DNA of 64,000 nucleotides, from the NCBI RefSeq assembly GCF_018613535.1, contig NZ_JAGGQB010000008.1, positions 1 through 64,000 on the forward strand, in the 5' to 3' direction. Below, piece by piece: positions 35,500-46,325 of the stretch. Each line of letters starts with the position of its first letter. The first letter of the stretch is position 1. The position numbers and the translations under genes are program-made. The notes under the pieces are model-generated. The model was not told the origin of the DNA and made no database searches. It was given only the letters and a program-made list of their open reading frames with translations. This DNA comes from Bacillus sp. ISL-51. GTDB lineage: Bacteria > Bacillota > Bacilli > Bacillales > Bacillaceae.

Positions 35500-36173
35500 G
35501 ACGTCATCATCCTGTAGCCGAATCCGTAAATGGTTTCAACCTTTAGCTCGGGCATTTTTTTCCGCAGCCTGCGGACAAGATCATCGACCACGCGGTCAGT
35601 ACCGAAATAGTCATGGCCCCATATTTTTAACAAAATGTCCTCTCTGGAAAAGGGATGTCCTTTATGATGAATGAATAAAAGCAGAAGATCAAATTCCTTA
35701 GACGTGAGATTGATCAGGTTCCCGTTTTCGTCATATACCTCTCTGGCTTCTTCAGCTACATTGTAGGAGGATACGGCGGTCCCGGTTTTTTTTGCGGCCG
35801 GCTGTTCTTTATAGACAAGCTCCAGCAGCTTCTGAACCCGTATAATCAGTTCTCTGGGCAGAAACGGCTTTGCGATATAATCATTGCTTCCAAGCTCTAA
35901 TCCAAGAACTCTGTCAATATCCGCGTCCCGTGCGGAAATAAAAATGACGGGCACATCGGGGTCTTTTTCTTTTATTTCTTTTATGAGGGTATAGCCGTCT
36001 GTATCCGGAAGCATGATGTCAAGAATCCACAGGTGGGGAGACGGCTGCATCAGCTTTCTGGCATCCTCGCCTTTTGTAAAAGATGTAATGTTCCAGCCTT
36101 CATTCTCTAAATATTTTGTAAGCAATTCATTCAGATTATCCTCATCTTCAACTAGATAAATGGTGTATGACAA
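35496..36173 (-). CDS. cssR: Secretion-stress response regulator CssR
   Basis: The 225-residue OmpR-type regulator has D52 in ILDIMLPD, the lysine in IAKPFLP, and a winged-helix domain with WGHDYFGTDRVVDDLVRRLR. In B. subtilis it activates the quality-control proteases htrA and htrB and its own operon. Here it is divergent from htrB, with octamer-like repeats between them. Confidence 0.93.
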   Translation of the reverse strand: MSYTIYLVEDEDNLNELLTKYLENEGWNITSFTKGEDARKLMQPSPHLWILDIMLPDTDGYTLIKEIKEKDPDVPVIFISARDADIDRVLGLELGSNDYIAKPFLPRELIIRVQKLLELVYKEQPAAKKTGTAVSSYNVAEEAREVYDENGNLINLTSKEFDLLLLFIHHKGHPFSREDILLKIWGHDYFGTDRVVDDLVRRLRKKMPELKVETIYGFGYRMMTS

Positions 36174-36228
36174 GGCAACTCACATCCTTTCAACGTCATT
36201 ATACTAGTTTTAACACATTCAAGGCGCA

Positions 36229-36257
36229 TTTTCATAATTTCACATATTCTTTTCATT
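36229..36257. promoter_or_regulatory. Likely CssR binding repeats
   Basis: TTTTCATA, ATTTCACA and TTTTCATT lie in direct repeat at 36229, 36237 and 36250, resembling the TTTTCACA octamers described upstream of CssR targets. They sit in the divergent promoter region of cssRS and htrB. Confidence 0.6.
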
Positions 36258-36326
36258 TTTATCCCACAATGTTTGTTTATGATGTATATAAGGGAAGAAA
36301 GGAAGAAAAAAAGCGAGGAAGATAAC

Positions 36327-36410
36327 ATGTTCAAACACATATTGTTTTGGTGCTTTGCTTTTCTCCTTATTATTGGGACAATAGAACTTGTACATGCGAT
36401 GAATATGTAA
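36327..36410 (+). CDS. 27-residue hydrophobic peptide upstream of htrB
   Basis: The ATG at 36327 with GAGGAAG 7 bases upstream opens a 27-residue frame, MFKHILFWCFAFLLIIGTIE and seven more residues, ending at TAA 36410. It is a single membrane helix with a short polar end. It would be made from the same transcript as htrB, which starts 40 bases later. I do not know it from B. subtilis. It could be a membrane microprotein or a leader peptide. Confidence 0.5.
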   Translation: MFKHILFWCFAFLLIIGTIELVHAMNM

Positions 36411-36449
36411 TTGATAGAATGAAAACATGCTAAAGGAGTGTGCGTGAAT

Positions 36450-37811
36450 ATGAACGATCAGCGAGATGACGGTATCAGCAGGGATCAGTCAGATCTTTCA
36501 CATACGGAACAAAATAAACAAGAACCGAAGCAGATAGGCCATCAGGAGCAGCAGCTGCTAAAAGCGCCTGACTCCGGGGAAGCAAGAAATGAGACAGCCG
36601 CAACAGCGGAAATCGAAAAGACGGCTGCTGTGAAAAAAGAAAAGAACCGGAGAGCTGCATGGCTGAGCCCGATCTTAGGCGGAATTATCGGGGGAGGTTT
36701 GGTGCTTGGCATTGTGCCGAATCTGCCGAGTGAGCAGCATAAGACGGAAGCCGTTTCAGATACAAAGCAGGTTCAGTCCTCAAACTTTACGTCAACGCCT
36801 TTAAAAAACACCTCAAGCGTGGCAGATATGGTAGAGGATTTGGAGCCTGCCATCGTCGGAGTGTCCAACTATCAAGCAAATCAAAGCAGCCAGTTCGGGT
36901 TTGACAGCAGCTCAAGCTCTGAAACGGAGAGCGGTACGGGGTCCGGCGTCATCTTTAAAAAGGATGGCCAAAAAGCGTATATCATTACAAACAACCATGT
37001 CGTAGAAGGAGCCAACAAATTGGCAGTGACGCTGTATAACGGTAAAACCGAAACGGCGAAGCTCGTCGGAAAGGATGCCATCAGTGATTTAGCCGTGTTG
37101 GAAATCAGCTCATCAAATGTCAAAAAGGCGGCCAGCTTCGGGGATTCCTCTAAGCTCCGCACAGCTGATAAAGTCATTGCCATCGGCAATCCGCTCGGCC
37201 AGCAGTTCTCCGGCACCGTCACTCAAGGCGTCATCAGCGGGCTTAACAGAACGGTTGACGCCGATACGTCACAAGGAACGGTGGAAATGAACGTCATTCA
37301 GACAGACGCGGCAATCAATCCGGGGAACAGCGGCGGTCCGTTAATCAACTCCAGCGGCCAAGTCATCGGAATCAACAGCATGAAAGTCAGTGAAAACGGT
37401 GTGGAATCACTCGGATTCGCCATCCCGAGCAACGATGTAGAACCGATTGTTGACCAGCTCCTGGCAAAAGGAAAAGTCGAACGCCCGTTTTTAGGGGTGC
37501 AGATGATTGATATGTCGCAAGTGCCGGAAACGTATCAGCAAAATACGCTCGGACTGTTTGGGGACCAACTGGGCAAAGGCGTTTATGTAAAAGAAGTGCA
37601 ATCCGGTTCACCGGCGGCCAAAGCCGGCGTCAAGTCAAATGATGTCATCGTAAAATTAAATGGAAAAGATATTGAAAGCAGCGCAGATATCAGACAGATC
37701 CTTTATAACGAATTGAAAATCGGTGACAAGACGTCTATCCAAGTTCTCAGAGGCGGAAGCAAAAAGACGCTGGATGTCACGTTAACAAAACAAACTGAAA
37801 GCGCAAGCTGA
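36450..37811 (+). CDS. htrB: Membrane-anchored serine protease HtrB
   Basis: The HtrA/DegP-type protease (453 residues from the chosen start) has a polar cytoplasmic start of about 70 residues, one membrane helix (LSPILGGIIGGGLVLGIV), a trypsin-like domain with catalytic His in TNNHVVEG, Asp in ISDLAVLE and Ser in NPGNSGGPL, and a C-terminal PDZ domain. It degrades misfolded proteins outside the membrane. I choose ATG at 36450; GTG at 36444 is the alternative, both served by AAAGGAG. It is expected to be induced by CssR. Confidence 0.92.
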   Translation: MNDQRDDGISRDQSDLSHTEQNKQEPKQIGHQEQQLLKAPDSGEARNETAATAEIEKTAAVKKEKNRRAAWLSPILGGIIGGGLVLGIVPNLPSEQHKTEAVSDTKQVQSSNFTSTPLKNTSSVADMVEDLEPAIVGVSNYQANQSSQFGFDSSSSSETESGTGSGVIFKKDGQKAYIITNNHVVEGANKLAVTLYNGKTETAKLVGKDAISDLAVLEISSSNVKKAASFGDSSKLRTADKVIAIGNPLGQQFSGTVTQGVISGLNRTVDADTSQGTVEMNVIQTDAAINPGNSGGPLINSSGQVIGINSMKVSENGVESLGFAIPSNDVEPIVDQLLAKGKVERPFLGVQMIDMSQVPETYQQNTLGLFGDQLGKGVYVKEVQSGSPAAKAGVKSNDVIVKLNGKDIESSADIRQILYNELKIGDKTSIQVLRGGSKKTLDVTLTKQTESAS

Positions 37812-37818
37812 GCGCATA

Positions 37819-37857
37819 AAAAAAGCTGAACCCTCAAATAAGGGGTTCAGCTTTTTT
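37819..37857. terminator. Terminator between htrB and mrgA
   Basis: AAAAAAGCTGAACCC pairs with GGGTTCAGCTTTTTT; it is symmetric and serves both convergent genes. Confidence 0.9.
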
Positions 37858-37860
37858 CGT

Positions 37861-38325
37861 TCATTCGCCTAAGTATGCTGACAGCATCCACACGTGTTTG
37901 TCCGCTTCTTCCGCTAAACCGACAAAAAGATCGGCTGTTGAAGGGTCGTTTTGTTCCTCGGCGATACCGATGACAAATTTCGATTCGCTGCTGATTTGTT
38001 TGTAATCGTTAATCAGCGTTTGCACCATTTCAGAAGCTGTTTTTTCACTGCCTTCATCAGAGATGGAGGCTAGTGTAAGATAGCTGTTTAATGTCGCGGC
38101 CGGCTGTCCGCCGATGGCCAGCAGCCGTTCGGCAATCGTATCGGCTGTTTCCGCCGCTTGATCATACAGCTCTTCAAATTTTTCATGAAGTGTAAAGAAG
38201 TGAGGCCCTTTTACATACCAATGGAAGCGGTGCAGCTTAGAGTACAGAATAAACCAGTTTGATAATTGGGTGTTCATTGAGTTCTCAACTAAAGATTCAT
38301 TTTTTTTCGCATGTTGTGTGTTCAT
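37861..38325 (-). CDS. mrgA: Dps-family DNA-binding stress protein MrgA
   Basis: The 154-residue ferritin-like protein has the Dps ferroxidase-site motif [25 protein letters not shown], here residues about 30-54 in outline. It stores iron with hydrogen peroxide as oxidant and condenses DNA under oxidative stress. A perfect PerR box lies upstream, as in B. subtilis. GGGAGGAC lies before the ATG at 38325. Confidence 0.93.
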   Translation of the reverse strand: MNTQHAKKNESLVENSMNTQLSNWFILYSKLHRFHWYVKGPHFFTLHEKFEELYDQAAETADTIAERLLAIGGQPAATLNSYLTLASISDEGSEKTASEMVQTLINDYKQISSESKFVIGIAEEQNDPSTADLFVGLAEEADKHVWMLSAYLGE

Positions 38326-38392
38326 ATTTATCGTCCTCCCTGTGATCTGTTAATTTAATTATATCACATATCAAATAAAAATCAATACTAAA

Positions 38393-38407
38393 TTATAATT
38401 ATTATAA
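38393..38407. promoter_or_regulatory. Perfect PerR box of mrgA
   Basis: TTATAATTATTATAA matches the 15-bp PerR consensus TTATAATnATTATAA at all positions. It lies 68 bases upstream of the mrgA start and just 3' of yusZ. Confidence 0.9.
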
Positions 38408-38414
38408 ATAAAGA

Positions 38415-39257
38415 TCAATGGAGCAGCTTTTTCTTAATAACGGATTCCCATGCGGACCAAGAAAAGAGTGAGCGGAAGGCCAGAGTCAGTTTGACGCCTT
38501 TGCCGATCGGATAACGTAATTTTTTCAGCCGTTTTAGCTGTGCTAATTGAGAAATCAGCTCCGCCACCTCACTCGGATCCCCGCTTTTTGAAGCGCTGTT
38601 TTCGACGTAAGCCTTAATGGGCTCATAATAACGGTCATATGGCGATTCTTTGCCGGGAGGCGTAATTTGCCGTGCGAGAGACGTCTCCCAAATAGAAGTC
38701 TTATATGATCCCGGTTCAACTAAGGCGGCATCAATTCCGAAAGGCAAAAGTTCCAGGCGCAGGCACTCTGTAAACCCTTCGACCGCAAATTTGGAAGACG
38801 AGTACGGAGAGAGGGAAGGAAATCCTGTCAAGCCGCTGATACTGCTGATATTAATGATTTTCGCTCCGCCATGTTTTCTCATATACGGCAGAACGGTTTT
38901 CGTGACGTTGATCAGGCCGAATACATTCGTCTCAAACTGCCGTCTGTAATGTTCCATCGGCACGTTTTCAATAAATCCTCCGTACGCCGTACCGGCATTG
39001 TTTACAAGCAGATCGACAGCTCCGAAACCGCTGATCGTTTTCCCGAAATCAGAAACGGATTGTTCGTCCGTCACATCTAACGGAACAATGGTAAGATCCC
39101 CGCCGACATCCGATTGGGCGGCCGTTTGCTTCAGCGCCTCAGCCTTTTCCGGCTGTCTTGCTGTTGCGATGACGTGATAAGGCCCGGCAAGCTTAATGGC
39201 CGTCAGCAGCCCAAATCCGCTCGTTGCGCCCGTTACAATGGCAATTTTTTTGGTCAT
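38415..39257 (-). CDS. yusZ: Short-chain dehydrogenase YusZ
   Basis: The 280-residue SDR has cofactor motif TGATSGFGLLTA, NNAGTAYGG, catalytic serine in NISSISG and YxxxK in YSSSKFA. The extended C-terminus (about residues 190-280) is like the retinol dehydrogenase subgroup; its substrate is unknown. I choose ATG at 39257, with GGGAGGATC 6 bases upstream, giving MTKKIAIVTGA. The frame opening at 39299 has no site. Confidence 0.85.
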   Translation of the reverse strand: MTKKIAIVTGATSGFGLLTAIKLAGPYHVIATARQPEKAEALKQTAAQSDVGGDLTIVPLDVTDEQSVSDFGKTISGFGAVDLLVNNAGTAYGGFIENVPMEHYRRQFETNVFGLINVTKTVLPYMRKHGGAKIINISSISGLTGFPSLSPYSSSKFAVEGFTECLRLELLPFGIDAALVEPGSYKTSIWETSLARQITPPGKESPYDRYYEPIKAYVENSASKSGDPSEVAELISQLAQLKRLKKLRYPIGKGVKLTLAFRSLFSWSAWESVIKKKLLH

Positions 39258-39384
39258 ATCGTGATCCTCCCGTTTTTTCATATACATAGTGTATAACATC
39301 TTCCAGAAAGAAGGGGAAATCGTTCGGAAATCTGTCAGAATTGTTCTATAATAAAATAAACTCGGATGAAAGGGGTTTTACAAG

Positions 39385-41169
39385 ATGGCTTTAGAGAGTT
39401 TGAACGAAACGTGGGATTTAAACTCAATTTTTAAAGGCGGTAGCCAGTCGGAAGCATTTCAAGCGTACATCAGCAGGCTGAAACATCATCTCAGCGCTTT
39501 TCAACAAGCGGCAGAGGCGTTTAAAGCGCCGCAGCATGAAGACGATGCAAAGGAGCTGACTCCCCTGATTGATATGTTTGAACGGTCAGCCATCATGATC
39601 AGGCAGGCCGGAGCATTCGTCAGCTGTCTTCAGGCCCAAAATATTAAAGATCAAAAGGCGAACGAATGGAAGGCGCAAATCAATCAGCTGAGCAGCGATT
39701 TTAAATCCTCTCTTGTCACGCTGGACCATACACTTGCTCAAATTGATCAATCCGTATGGGAAGGACTTCTGCAACAGCCCGGCCTGCAGGATCTCACATA
39801 CATATTAAATGAAAGAAGAGACCGGGTCGCAGAGAAACTCAGTGCAGCAGAAGAGAAGCTGATTGAAGGCCTGGCCGTCGACGGCTATCACGCCTGGAGC
39901 GACTTGTACAATGCGTCTGTCGGCAGAATGAAGATTCCTTTTCAAGATGGGGAGCTATCTGTCGGACAAGCGGAAAACATGATGGCGAACCCGGATCGTT
40001 CCGTCAGACAAAAAGTGTTTGAGGGATTAAATGAAGCATGGGAGCGGGAAGAGGGATTGTTCAGCAGCACATTGAACCATCTGGCCGGCTTCCGTACCGA
40101 AACATATAGAACGCGGGGCTGGGAAAGCGCCTTAAAAGAACCGCTTGCCATCAACCGAATGAAACAAGAGACATTGGATACGATGTGGCAGGTCATCACT
40201 GATCATAAACAGCCGTTTGTTGAGTACTTAAATCGAAAAGCGTCTCTTTTGGGGCTGGAGCGGCTGAATTGGTATGACGTGGGCGCTCCGGTCGGTGAGG
40301 CGCCTAAGGAATATACGTATGATGAAGCGGCCAATCTGATCGTCAGCCAATTCTCGACGTTCGGCAAAAAGCTTTCCTCATTTACGGAAAAAGCGTTTCG
40401 CGATCGCTGGATCGAGGCGGAAAACCGCAGCGGCAAACGGGTCGGAGGCTTTTGCACGAGCTTTCCTGACAGCGGGGAATCACGCATTTTTATGACGTTT
40501 TCCGGCAGCGCTTCAAATGTGTCGACGCTTGCGCATGAACTCGGACACGCGTTTCACCAGGAGGCGATGCTTCAAGTGCGGCAGTTAAACAGAGCCTATG
40601 CGATGAACGTAGCCGAAACAGCTTCAACCTTTGCAGAAATGATCGTAGCCGATGCCGCTTTGAAACAAGCTGAGACGAAGGATGAGAAGCTGTTTTTACT
40701 GGAGGATAAAATACAACGAAGTGTAGCCATGTTTATGAATATTCATGCGAGGTTTTTATTTGAAACACGTTTTTATGAAGAGCGGAAGCAGGGAGTCGTC
40801 CCGGCAGACAGATTAAATGAGCTGATGGAAGCGGCGCAGAAAGAAGCATTCTGCGATTCATTAGGAGAATACCATCCTCATTTTTGGGCGTCAAAGCTTC
40901 ATTTTCATATTTCCGGAGTTCCGTTCTACAATTTTCCGTATACTTTCGGTTATTTATTCTCGCTTGGCATATATGCAAGAGCGCTGCGGGAAAAAACCGA
41001 TTTTGAAGAAAAATATATCGCGCTGTTGTGCGATACCGCTTCAATGACGGTGGAAGATTTGGCAATGAAGCATTTGGGCGCGGATTTAACGAAGCGCGCG
41101 TTTTGGGAAGATGCGGTCGGCCTTGCCGTACAAGACGCGAAAGATTTTTTGAAGCTGGCTGAATCTTAA
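39385..41169 (+). CDS. yusX: Oligoendopeptidase YusX (M3 family)
   Basis: The 594-residue zinc metallopeptidase has HELGHAFHQ near residue 384 with the downstream glutamate region ETASTFAEM, both typical of the M3B (PepF) family. It lacks a signal, so it acts on peptides in the cytoplasm. AAAGGGG lies upstream of the ATG at 39385. It stands alone, followed by a terminator. Confidence 0.9.
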   Translation: MALESLNETWDLNSIFKGGSQSEAFQAYISRLKHHLSAFQQAAEAFKAPQHEDDAKELTPLIDMFERSAIMIRQAGAFVSCLQAQNIKDQKANEWKAQINQLSSDFKSSLVTLDHTLAQIDQSVWEGLLQQPGLQDLTYILNERRDRVAEKLSAAEEKLIEGLAVDGYHAWSDLYNASVGRMKIPFQDGELSVGQAENMMANPDRSVRQKVFEGLNEAWEREEGLFSSTLNHLAGFRTETYRTRGWESALKEPLAINRMKQETLDTMWQVITDHKQPFVEYLNRKASLLGLERLNWYDVGAPVGEAPKEYTYDEAANLIVSQFSTFGKKLSSFTEKAFRDRWIEAENRSGKRVGGFCTSFPDSGESRIFMTFSGSASNVSTLAHELGHAFHQEAMLQVRQLNRAYAMNVAETASTFAEMIVADAALKQAETKDEKLFLLEDKIQRSVAMFMNIHARFLFETRFYEERKQGVVPADRLNELMEAAQKEAFCDSLGEYHPHFWASKLHFHISGVPFYNFPYTFGYLFSLGIYARALREKTDFEEKYIALLCDTASMTVEDLAMKHLGADLTKRAFWEDAVGLAVQDAKDFLKLAES

Positions 41170-41182
41170 TCTTCATACGAAG

Positions 41183-41216
41183 CAGCCGGAGTGTTCACCG
41201 CTCCGGCTGTTTTTAT
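41183..41216 (+). terminator. Terminator of yusX
   Basis: CAGCCGGAG pairs with CTCCGGCTG, followed by TTTTT. Confidence 0.85.
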
Positions 41217-41286
41217 GTTGAGTGAATGACAAAACCCGCCCTTGGACATACCTAAAAATGATCGGAAATGAATGGGAGTGAATCGC

Positions 41287-41724
41287 ATGAAATGGATCAG
41301 GACGGCGGGCGCCATATGTATCACGCTGATGCTGATTGCCGGATGCCGATTGAATGAACAAGAGCGGGAAGCAATAGAAGACATCGCACCCGTTTCATCC
41401 GCAAAGCCGGTTCCTTACGACAGCTTTTCCCTTCGGGTGAACTACGGGGACGGCGAGCATAACCGCTATGAAGGCATGTATGAAAAAAAGGGCCGGGACG
41501 AAAAGGCGGACATATTGGATAAGCTGTCAGGCGTCCATCGGGAAGGTGAAGAAGCGCTTGATGAAATGAAGATGATTCTCGGAGAATTGGCTTTAAACAG
41601 CCGGATGCCGGAGAGGGAAGTCGTTCGGCAGGTGCTCTCTGCGTTCAATTTAGACAGCCATTATGACCATTTTTATTTGAAACTGAAGAAAAGCGACGGG
41701 GAAATAACAGAAATCAAGAAATAA
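41287..41724 (+). CDS. yusW: Lipoprotein YusW
   Basis: The 145-residue protein has a lipoprotein signal with lipobox IAGC at Cys20 and a small secreted domain (YDSFSLRVNYGDGEHNRYEG, then GEEALDEMKMILGELAL). The family has no known function. I choose ATG at 41287, with GGGAGTG 7 bases upstream. Confidence 0.82.
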   Translation: MKWIRTAGAICITLMLIAGCRLNEQEREAIEDIAPVSSAKPVPYDSFSLRVNYGDGEHNRYEGMYEKKGRDEKADILDKLSGVHREGEEALDEMKMILGELALNSRMPEREVVRQVLSAFNLDSHYDHFYLKLKKSDGEITEIKK

Positions 41725-41756
41725 CCGCAGCAATGCCTTTTTTGCCTAAAACTAAT

Positions 41757-41771
41757 TGATAATGATACTCA
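41757..41771. promoter_or_regulatory. Fur box upstream of yusV
   Basis: TGATAATGATACTCA matches the Fur consensus TGATAATnATTATCA at all but two positions of the second half. It lies about 107 bases upstream of yusV and fits its known iron control in B. subtilis. Confidence 0.75.
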
Positions 41772-41878
41772 AAGTCATTAATTTCTGTTACAATATAATC
41801 ATTATATGGTTGTTGAATATTTAGGCAGTTTGTTTATATACATAGTGTTGGGAAACACGAAAAGGAGCGGTTAGCGGA

Positions 41879-42703
41879 ATGAGTGCAATTTCTACAGAAA
41901 CGTTGAGCTTAGGGTACGGGGAAACCGTTATTATTGATGAGTTGGATGTGACAATTCCAAAAGGCGAAATTACCGTATTAATTGGCAGCAACGGCTGCGG
42001 AAAGTCGACACTTTTACGTTCATTGGCACGGCTGATGAAACCGAGGGGCGGCTCTGTTCTTTTAGAAGGAAGAGCAATTGCCAAACTTCCGACAAAGGAA
42101 GTGGCAAGAGAGCTTGCTATTTTGCCGCAGAGCCCGTCGGCTCCCGAAGGCCTTACGGTGCATCAGCTCGTAAAGCAGGGAAGATATCCTTATCAAAGCT
42201 GGCTGAAGCAATGGTCGGCAGAGGACGAAGACGCAGTGGCGAAAGCGCTCAAAGCGACGAAGCTTGAGGAAATGGCCGACCGCCCGGTAGATTCCTTGTC
42301 AGGCGGCCAGCGCCAGCGCGCGTGGATTGCGATGACGCTCGCTCAGGATACAGATATCATTTTGCTTGACGAGCCGACAACCTATCTCGACATGACACAC
42401 CAAATTGAAATTCTTGATTTGCTGTTTGAATTAAATGAGAAAGAAAAGCGGACCATCGTCATGGTGCTGCACGACTTGAATTTGGCGTGCCGCTACGCCC
42501 ATTATCTTGTGGCGATTAAGGATAAACAGATTTATGCGGAAGGCCGCCCTGAGGAAGTCATCACTTGCGACCTTGTGCAGCAGGTATTTGCAATGAACTG
42601 CCAGGTCACGCAGGACCCGCTGTTCGGCACGCCGCTTTGCATCCCGCACGGACGGGGCAGATGTATCGTTCAGGAAGCGGCCCTTTCCGCCCGTACGTCA
42701 TAA
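41879..42703 (+). CDS. yusV: Fe-siderophore ABC transporter ATPase YusV
   Basis: The 274-residue ATPase has Walker A GSNGCGKST, signature LSGGQRQRAW and Walker B IILLDEPTTYLDM. In B. subtilis YusV is the shared ATPase for separately encoded permeases, such as those for bacillibactin and schizokinen; no permease gene lies here, which agrees. A Fur box precedes it. AAAGGAG lies upstream of the ATG. Confidence 0.88.
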   Translation: MSAISTETLSLGYGETVIIDELDVTIPKGEITVLIGSNGCGKSTLLRSLARLMKPRGGSVLLEGRAIAKLPTKEVARELAILPQSPSAPEGLTVHQLVKQGRYPYQSWLKQWSAEDEDAVAKALKATKLEEMADRPVDSLSGGQRQRAWIAMTLAQDTDIILLDEPTTYLDMTHQIEILDLLFELNEKEKRTIVMVLHDLNLACRYAHYLVAIKDKQIYAEGRPEEVITCDLVQQVFAMNCQVTQDPLFGTPLCIPHGRGRCIVQEAALSARTS

Positions 42704-42727
42704 TCATTGAAAAGAGAAGGGAACGGT

Positions 42728-42973
42728 ATGGAAGAGAAGCTTCAGCAGCAGCTCGACGGTTTGCTTGAGAAATATACGGAGCTATTGCTTGGCGAAACCG
42801 ATCATGAATTAAAGGAAGAAGTCAAGCAGTGGATTTTGTACACACATATCGCAAAAAGCATGCCTCCGCTCGTAAAACATTGGAATGAATCCTATCCGGA
42901 CGCTAAGCAGGGTATGAAAGACACGATACAGCATATTAAACAGCTGAATGAAAAGCACAGAAATAAACAATAA
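42728..42973 (+). CDS. yusU: YusU, DUF2573 family protein
   Basis: The 81-residue polar, helical protein starts MEEKLQQQLDGLLEKYTELL. Its function is unknown. The ATG at 42728 has AGAAGGGAACG upstream; it follows yusV by 24 bases and is probably cotranscribed with it. A terminator follows directly. Confidence 0.8.
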   Translation: MEEKLQQQLDGLLEKYTELLLGETDHELKEEVKQWILYTHIAKSMPPLVKHWNESYPDAKQGMKDTIQHIKQLNEKHRNKQ

Positions 42974-43016
42974 AAAAAGCTTCCGGCATCAGATAGAGGT
43001 GCCGGAAGCTTTTTTT
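42973..43016. terminator. Terminator between yusU and the yusOP-yusT remnant
   Basis: AAAAAAGCTTCCGGCA pairs with TGCCGGAAGCTTTTTT, symmetric, inside the end of the yusT remnant. After the deletion upstream it is also the nearest visible stop for the yusOP transcript. Confidence 0.88.
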
Positions 43017-43429
43017 GCTGAAAAAGAATCAATAAAGGCGCGCAATGCGCTGCTCATATACGAATCCTTCCGCGTGACAAATTCTGTTTTCATCAGGCTG
43101 AATGATTTCGGAATGGCCCAGATATGGACGGAGCCCTGTGCAGCATGCTTTTCAATGACGCTTTTAGGAAGCAGTGTGATGCCGAGTCCCGCCGTCACTC
43201 CGTCGATGATCGCTTCAAGCGTGCCGAGTTCCATAATAGCCGGGTGCGCCGTTCCGGCGGAATGAAGCCATCGCTCCAGTGTGTCACGATACGTGCAGCC
43301 CGTGCTGTACACAAGGATCGGCTTTTTCACTGCATTTTCTATATCTGTGACAGCGGCCCGCTCGGCTTGCTTGAATGAGGCAAGCGCCTTTTTGGCTTCT
43401 TCTAAAAGACCGACAACCTGATCTGCAAA
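42989..43429 (-). pseudogene. yusT: YusT LysR-type regulator, C-terminal remnant
   Basis: From just behind the yusP stop codon an open minus-strand frame reads FADQVVGLLEEAKKALASFK, the linker helix of a LysR regulator, then KPILVYSTGCTYRDTLERWL and ITLLPKSVIEKHA of the effector domain, ending at 42989. The N-terminal helix-turn-helix is missing altogether. About 146 of a normal 290 residues remain, and no ribosome binding site is seen. In B. subtilis several genes separate yusT from yusP; here they are absent. Confidence 0.85.
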
Positions 43430-45501
<2,072 letters not shown>

Positions 45502-45533
45502 AAATCCTCCTAATCTGTTCCTCGGGGAAATAA

Positions 45534-45575
45534 TTAACATTAGTTAAATATAAATAAGGATTAACGATAAGTCAA
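45534..45575. promoter_or_regulatory. Putative YusO operators
   Basis: TTAACATTAGTTAA at 45534-45547 is a perfect palindrome with 5-bp arms; TTAACGATAAGTCAA at 45561-45575 is a related imperfect copy. They bracket the expected promoter of yusOP. Confidence 0.5.
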
Positions 45576-45597
45576 TCCTTTTGTAAAAAAATAAAAA

Positions 45598-45634
45598 AAA
45601 GGATTTGATGCTTGGCGAAAACATCAATCCTTTA
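45598..45634 (-). terminator. Terminator of the yusN unit
   Basis: On the minus strand AAAGGATTGATG pairs with CATCAAATCCTTT with one bulge, then TTTTTATT. Confidence 0.75.
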
Positions 45635-45640
45635 CACTTC

Positions 45641-45973
45641 TTATTGCTGATAAGGAGATTGCTGCTGAATGGTCTGCTGAAATTTTTGGTACGATTGCTG
45701 CAGCTTTTGGGTATCCGCTGCTTCGACGGAATACCAGCCGTTTTGAAACATCACATCGTATAATCTTCTTTGCGCTTTTTGTGACTCATCGAAAACAGAT
45801 TGAATATCTTGATAAAGAGACTCGTCGCTGAATTCATGTAAGGCTGTGCAATATGATGACGTCATATATTTTTCTGTCGTCAGCAGCTCATTCACCAAGT
45901 CTCTGTCGTTCATTTGCGCCGTATTCGGCACCGGGGTTTGCGGATTGCTGATTTTTTGATTTTGCTGATTCAT
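45641..45973 (-). CDS. yusN: CotF-like spore coat protein YusN
   Basis: The 110-residue protein has the CotF-family core MNDRDLVNELLTTEKYMTSS and ALHEFSDESLYQDIQSVFDE, ending in a Gln/Tyr-rich tail (QSPYQQ). It is probably a minor spore coat or spore-associated protein. AGGAGG lies upstream of the ATG at 45973, and it follows the 84-residue gene by 11 bases. Confidence 0.8.
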   Translation of the reverse strand: MNQQNQKISNPQTPVPNTAQMNDRDLVNELLTTEKYMTSSYCTALHEFSDESLYQDIQSVFDESQKAQRRLYDVMFQNGWYSVEAADTQKLQQSYQKFQQTIQQQSPYQQ

Positions 45974-45984
45974 GTTTTTTCCTC

Positions 45985-46239
45985 CTATTGCATATAGCCT
46001 GTTGTCTGTCCGCCTTGAGCAGGATTCAAATGGCCCAATATTCTTTGATAATGTTTTTCATGCATCTGGCCGATCTGTTCAAGCTCTTGTTTTAATGCCT
46101 GATCCTGGCATTGGCCTGCCATAAAGTGTGCTTTTTTCATAGCAAGCAGATTCCAGTTCAGCATGTCCTCCAGATACAAATGATCCTTTGTTGAGATAAC
46201 GGCAGGCGGCATGTTTGCGTGCTGCTCTTGATTATTCAT
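45985..46239 (-). CDS. Small CotF-related protein
   Basis: The 84-residue protein starts MNNQEQHANMPPAVISTKDH and contains DMLNWNLLAMKKAHFMAGQC, a ferritin-like helical core also found in CotF-type proteins. It ends GGQTTGYMQ. It probably forms a two-gene sporulation unit with yusN. GGAGGCG lies upstream of the ATG at 46239. I am not sure of the gene name. Confidence 0.75.
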   Translation of the reverse strand: MNNQEQHANMPPAVISTKDHLYLEDMLNWNLLAMKKAHFMAGQCQDQALKQELEQIGQMHEKHYQRILGHLNPAQGGQTTGYMQ

Positions 46240-46325
46240 ATAAACGCCTCCTTTGATGTCTGTTCTTTTTATGTTTCTCTATGCCTGTGATTTCATACGG
46301 ATAAATTAAAAGGGGGTGCTCACCC

